In this document: positions 48,895-52,023 of the stretch, piece after piece
Layout: each line of letters starts with the position of its first letter
Position numbering within the stretch: position 1 is the first letter of the stretch
Source: Verrucomicrobiaceae bacterium
Lineage (GTDB): Bacteria > Verrucomicrobiota > Verrucomicrobiia > Verrucomicrobiales > V1-33
Reading direction: 5' to 3'
DNA length: 52,023 bases
Assembly: GCA_027483175.1 (NCBI GenBank)
Contig: JAIXVE010000359.1
Location: 1 to 52,023 of the forward strand
The notes under the pieces: model-generated
The model's input: the letters and a program-made list of their open reading frames with translations, nothing else
Database searches by the model: none
Told to the model about the DNA's origin: nothing
Translations under genes and position numbers: made by a program

Positions 48895-49764
48895 TCAGAC
48901 GTCGCAGAGTTGGACGGCGGCGCTGAGGGAGGCGATGGGGTCTGGGCCTTTGGGGATGAATTCCTGGCCGACGAAGCCCTTGTAGCCGCTTTCGGCGATG
49001 GCGCGCATGATGGGCGGGTAGTTGATTTCCTGGTTGTCGTCGAGTTCGTGGCGGCCGGGATTGCCTGCGGTGTGGATGTGGCCGACGAAGGGGGCGCATT
49101 CCTTGTACCGGCGGATGACATCGCCGTCCATGATCTGGACGTGGTAGATGTCGAAGAGCATTTTCATGCGTTCGGATGAGATTTCGCGGCAGACGTCGAG
49201 GGCGTAGTCGATGTGGTCGCACCAGTAGTCGGGGTGGCCCTTCATTTGTTCGTCGACGCGGGAGTTGAGCATTTCGAGGCAGAGCGTGACCTTTTTTTCC
49301 TCGGCGTAGGGGACGATTTTCTTGAGGCCGTCGATCATGCTGCGGCGTGCGGCGTCGTGGGGGAGGTTACGGCGGAAGCCGGAGAAGGTGATGACGCTGG
49401 GGATGCCGTGGGCAGCGGAGGCGTCGATGCTTTTTCTGAGGGCGGCGATGCATTCGTCGTGTTCTTCGGGGTGGGCGAAGCCCTTGGCGAAGCCGTGGCT
49501 GCCGGCGATGGCGCAGGTGAGCCCGTGTTTTTTGAGGGTATCCCAGTGTTCTGGGCCGACGAGTTCGACGGAGGCGACGCCCATGGAGGAGGCGGCGGCG
49601 GCGAGGGTGTCGACGGACATGGGGTTGAAGCACCAGTGGACGACGGACTGGCGGATGCGGCCTTTGGAGATTTTGTAGGGAGCGGCGGCGTTGGCGGCGC
49701 CGAGGCTGGAGACGGCGGCTGGGAGGGCGGCGGCGGAGGAGAGGAAGCGGCGGCGGCGGGTCAT
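48895..49764 (-). CDS. Tat-exported TIM-barrel sugar isomerase (hydroxypyruvate isomerase family)
   Basis: The 289-residue product has a short Tat signal (MTRRRRFLSSAAALPAAVSS) and an AP-endonuclease-2-like TIM barrel: QSVVHWCFNPMSVDTLAAAA, CLEMLNSRVDE, MLFDIYHVQIMDGDVIRRY, GHIHTAGNPGRHELDDNQEI and GFVGQEFIPKG. Catalytic glutamates (in CLEML and GQEF) and metal-binding His/Asp positions are present. Relatives isomerise hydroxypyruvate or 3-keto sugars. Export to the periplasm is unusual for a classical Hyi but common in PVC sugar-processing proteins. The ATG at 49762-49764 gives the signal. It ends 12 bp from murG (convergent). Confidence 0.88.
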   Translation of the reverse strand: MTRRRRFLSSAAALPAAVSSLGAANAAAPYKISKGRIRQSVVHWCFNPMSVDTLAAAASSMGVASVELVGPEHWDTLKKHGLTCAIAGSHGFAKGFAHPEEHDECIAALRKSIDASAAHGIPSVITFSGFRRNLPHDAARRSMIDGLKKIVPYAEEKKVTLCLEMLNSRVDEQMKGHPDYWCDHIDYALDVCREISSERMKMLFDIYHVQIMDGDVIRRYKECAPFVGHIHTAGNPGRHELDDNQEINYPPIMRAIAESGYKGFVGQEFIPKGPDPIASLSAAVQLCDV

Positions 49765-49956
49765 GGTTGATGGATGGGGTGGGGAGGGGAGGGGTGTCAA
49801 GCCATTGGCGGCGGGTGCGTGCGTGTGCGTATTTGAAAAAATGATTGCTTATTGAGACAAAGGCGGCTTCCTCTGCCGCTTCCGTCCCGGCGGGTCTGGC
49901 CGGAAGTTTACTTTCGGTTCTGGAGTCGCCGTCTCAATTCCTCCCAAACCGTCAGT

Positions 49957-50904
49957 ATGATCGAAGTCAAAAACCTGACCAAGCAATTCGGCCCCAAAGT
50001 GGCGGTCGACAATCTGTCCCTTTCTGTCCGGAAAGGGGAAGTTCTCGGATTTCTCGGGCCGAACGGTGCCGGGAAGTCGACGACGATGCGCATGATCACC
50101 GGATTTCTTCCGCCGACGTCTGGCGGGGTGACGGTGGGCGGCGACGACATGCTCGAGGCTCCGAACCTTGCGAAGGCGCGGATCGGCTATCTTCCGGAGA
50201 GTGCCCCGCTGTATCTGGACATGACGGTCGAGGGTTTTCTTGGGTTCACGGCTGAGTTGCGCGGCAAGTCGGGTAGTGAGAAGAAGGCGGCAGTGGACCG
50301 TGCGATTGAGACGTGCTTTCTGCAGAAAGTGCGGCGTCAGGCGATTGACACGCTTTCGAAGGGGTACCGGCACCGGACGTGTCTGGCGCAGGCGATCATT
50401 CACGATCCCGAGGTGCTGATTCTGGATGAGCCGACGGATGGTCTGGATCCGAACCAGAAGGACGTGGTGCGGAATCTGATCCGCGAGATGGGGAAGACGA
50501 AGGCGATTATTTTTTCGACGCACATTCTTGAGGAAGTGGAGGCGTGCTGCAGCCGTGCGATCATCATTGATCAGGGTCGGATTGTGGCCGACGGGACTCC
50601 GCAGGATCTGCGGCGTCGGGCGAGCCGGGCGGGTGCGGTGCATGTGGTGGCGACCGGGCTGAGTGGCGGCGCGATCGAGAAGGAACTCGGCGGCTTGCGT
50701 CATGCGGCGCGGGTGGAAGGCAGTGCGCTGGCGGAGAGCTTCAGCGGGATTGTCTGGCCGAAGCCGAATACTGGTGCCGGAGTGCTGGCGGCGGAGATCT
50801 ACCAACTGGCGGGCGCGAAGAACCTTGTGCTTTCCGAGCTGCACGAAGATCAGGGCCGCCTGGACGACATGTTCCGCGAACTGACGAGTGGCAACAAGTC
50901 CTGA
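49957..50904 (+). CDS. ABC transporter ATPase (GldA-like)
   Basis: The 315-residue product begins MIEVKNLTKQFGPKVAVDNL and has Walker A FLGPNGAGKSTTMRMI, a Q-loop region (GYLPESAPLYLDMT), the signature LSKGYRHRTCLAQAI (LSKGY in place of LSGGQ), Walker B VLILDEPTDGLDP and the switch His in IIFSTHILEEVEA. With the following permease and auxiliary gene it matches the GldA-GldF-GldG-type exporter set. The substrate is unknown; in Bacteroidota these genes support gliding. The ATG at 49957 is at the family start; an upstream in-frame extension is low-quality. Codon use is less G-skewed than in the rest of the right half. Confidence 0.92.
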   Translation: MIEVKNLTKQFGPKVAVDNLSLSVRKGEVLGFLGPNGAGKSTTMRMITGFLPPTSGGVTVGGDDMLEAPNLAKARIGYLPESAPLYLDMTVEGFLGFTAELRGKSGSEKKAAVDRAIETCFLQKVRRQAIDTLSKGYRHRTCLAQAIIHDPEVLILDEPTDGLDPNQKDVVRNLIREMGKTKAIIFSTHILEEVEACCSRAIIIDQGRIVADGTPQDLRRRASRAGAVHVVATGLSGGAIEKELGGLRHAARVEGSALAESFSGIVWPKPNTGAGVLAAEIYQLAGAKNLVLSELHEDQGRLDDMFRELTSGNKS

Positions 50905-50948
50905 GACATTACTAACTTTTTCAACCTGAACCGGAGCGAATTTATCCC

Positions 50949-51695
50949 ATGCGCAACGTCTGGATTGTCTTCAAACGCGAGCTGATCAGTTATTTCACCA
51001 CGCCGCTGGCGTACGTGCTGATCATCATCTTCTGTTTTCTGAGCCTGAGCCTGTGTCTCTTCTTCGGTGGATTCATCGAGCGGGGCGACGCATCGCTGAG
51101 CAGCTTTTTCTATTTCCACCCGTGGATCTATATGATTTTCGGGCCAGCGATCGGGATGCGACTGTGGTCTGAGGAGCACCGGATGGGCACGACGGAGCTG
51201 CTGCTGACGATGCCGATTTCGCCCTGGGAGGCGATTCTGGGCAAGTTTCTGGCGGCCTTCACGGTGCTGGCGGTGACGCTGCTGTCGACGATCGGGATGG
51301 TGTTCACGGTGCTGAGTCTGGGTGAGCCTGACGTCGGGGTGATTTTCAGTGGTTATCTCGGGAGCTTCCTTGTGGGGGCGTCGTCGATTGCGATCACGTG
51401 TGCGGTGTCTGCGCTGACGAGGAATCAGATCACGTGCCTGCTGGTATCGGTGACGATCTGCCTTGTGCTGACGCTGATTGGGTTCCCGCCGATTTCGGAC
51501 CTGCTGAGGAGTTCGTCGTTCCTCGGGATCAAGCTAGGATTTCTGGCGGACATCTGCAATGGCGTGAGTCTTTTCTGGCATTCCACCGAGATGGCCCGCG
51601 GTCTGATGCGGATTCAGTCGCTGATCTACTTCATCAGTCTGATTGGATTCTGCCTGTTCCTCACCAGTGTGATCATCCGCTCGAAGCGCGCCTGA
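50949..51695 (+). CDS. ABC-2 type transporter permease (GldF-like)
   Basis: The 248-residue product has about six membrane helices, starting with NVWIVFKRELISYFTTPLAY and VLIIIFCFLSLSLCLFFGGF, and the family segment WSEEHRMGTTELLLTMPISP followed by WEAILGKFLAAFTVLAVTLL. This layout is typical of GldF-like gliding/ABC-2 permeases. It starts 44 bp after the ATPase stop and 28 bp before the next gene, so the three form one operon. Confidence 0.92.
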   Translation: MRNVWIVFKRELISYFTTPLAYVLIIIFCFLSLSLCLFFGGFIERGDASLSSFFYFHPWIYMIFGPAIGMRLWSEEHRMGTTELLLTMPISPWEAILGKFLAAFTVLAVTLLSTIGMVFTVLSLGEPDVGVIFSGYLGSFLVGASSIAITCAVSALTRNQITCLLVSVTICLVLTLIGFPPISDLLRSSSFLGIKLGFLADICNGVSLFWHSTEMARGLMRIQSLIYFISLIGFCLFLTSVIIRSKRA

Positions 51696-51723
51696 ACCGC
51701 TAAACCTGCTGTAAAGAAAAACC

Positions 51724-52023
51724 ATGAGCACTCCTGAACAAACCAGTGCCCCGAAGAACCGCGGCTGGCTGCTGACTGCGGTCGGCACGCTCGTCGTCCT
51801 AGCCATCACTGTGGTGGTGAACATCATTGCGTCGCTCAGTTCGAGCCGCGTTGACTGGACGGAATACAAAGTGCACACCCTGACGGAAGGGACGAAGAAC
51901 ATTGTCGGCCGGGTTGATACGGACACGACGCTGAAGTTTTTTGTGTCGCCGAAGGATCAGCTGCCGCCGAACCTGCGGCCGCTGGTTGACCAGACGGACA
52001 GCTGGCTGGCGCGGTACCGTGAG
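51724..52023 (+). CDS. GldG-like ABC transporter auxiliary protein (5' end only)
   Basis: The first 100 residues are visible and the frame is open at the window end. They begin MSTPEQTSAPKNRGWLLTAV, with one membrane helix (AVGTLVVLAITVVVNIIASL), and continue SSRVDWTEYKVHTLTEGTKN, the usual opening of GldG/ABC_transp_aux proteins, whose extracytoplasmic part begins with a domain headed by a KVHTLTEGTK-like segment. Position after the ATPase and permease genes supports this. Confidence 0.85.
   Translation, partial: MSTPEQTSAPKNRGWLLTAVGTLVVLAITVVVNIIASLSSSRVDWTEYKVHTLTEGTKNIVGRVDTDTTLKFFVSPKDQLPPNLRPLVDQTDSWLARYRE

Noticed and set aside
49815..49860. AT-rich segment before the ABC transporter genes as a sigma-70 promoter
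   Set aside because: A TTGAAA box is present but no convincing -10 box lies at 16-18 bp, so no promoter is called.
49852..49956. N-terminal extension of the ABC ATPase
   Set aside because: The extension lacks similarity to ABC ATPases, and the family start MIEVKNLTKQF is at 49957.
1..52023. CRISPR arrays, rRNA and tRNA genes
   Set aside because: No regular spaced repeats of CRISPR size were seen; the non-coding gaps are short or filled with hairpin repeats, and no tRNA-like T-loop sequence was recognised. A tRNAscan or Infernal run was not possible.

Overview
The window reads as chromosomal DNA of a Verrucomicrobiota bacterium (PVC superphylum, probably order Verrucomicrobiales; inferred from gene content only). 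The main pointers are families largely confined to or expanded in this group: a PSCyt1/DUF1549/DUF1553 cytochrome protein, DUF1501 Tat proteins, two very large PVC-type heme-binding propeller proteins with CxxCH domains, DUF1080 (3-keto-disaccharide hydrolase fold) proteins, a sulfatase, ThuA domains, and a Rhodopirellula/Verrucomicrobium-type ECF sigma factor with a FecR-LamG partner. GC content is high. In most of the window the plus strand is rich in G and T whichever strand encodes the gene, so minus-strand genes use C-ending codons and plus-strand genes use G-ending codons.

Layout. (1) 1-7.0 kb: a minus-strand run (adenylate kinase, SurA/PpiD-like anchored chaperone, TPR protein, Nudix protein, DUF1080 protein, SAF-domain homoserine-dehydrogenase-like protein, start of a secreted protein), with rdgB divergent from adk. 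(2) 7.1-18.5 kb: an island-like segment with more mixed codon usage. It holds a dispersed PVC surface module (DUF1501, ThuA, PSCyt1-DUF1549-DUF1553, ECF sigma, FecR-LamG) mixed with defence-type genes (DUF1016/YhcG nuclease-fold protein, antitoxin remnant, AAA ATPase + RloB). Three genes of the surface module share a 31-bp element that ends 9-11 bp before the start codon. (3) 18.6-24.4 kb: a 1404-residue ThuA-SGNH-propeller-HEAT-cytochrome fusion, then two repeat-rich intergenic stretches around a secreted hypothetical gene and a truncated XRE-type gene. (4) 24.4-36 kb, minus strand: ilvN-ilvC, sulfatase, HtrA-like protease, Ala/Pro-rich protein, ComF, [2Fe-2S] ferredoxin, pseudopilin, a DoxX / Gfo-Idh-MocA / discoidin-lipoprotein operon, and an LptF/G permease. 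(5) 36-49 kb: MFS exporter, voltage-gated-like K+ channel, SDR epimerase with a GbsR/MarR regulator (clear operator palindrome), priA, a small lipoprotein, a 1424-residue DUF1080-propeller-HEAT-LamG-cytochrome fusion, esterase, murG, and a Tat-exported TIM-barrel isomerase. (6) 50-52 kb: Gld-type ABC transporter genes (ATPase, permease, start of the auxiliary protein).

How it fits together (inference): many products are exported and combine sugar-active or sugar-binding folds (DUF1080, LamG, F5/8 C, sulfatase, Gfo/Idh/MocA, TIM-barrel isomerase, ThuA) with heme c domains. That suits periplasmic oxidation and cleavage of sulfated or keto-glycoside polysaccharides, with electrons passed to cytochromes. 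The sigma/FecR-LamG pair would sense a ligand outside the cytoplasm and could control the genes that carry the shared leader. No rRNA, tRNA or CRISPR array was seen.
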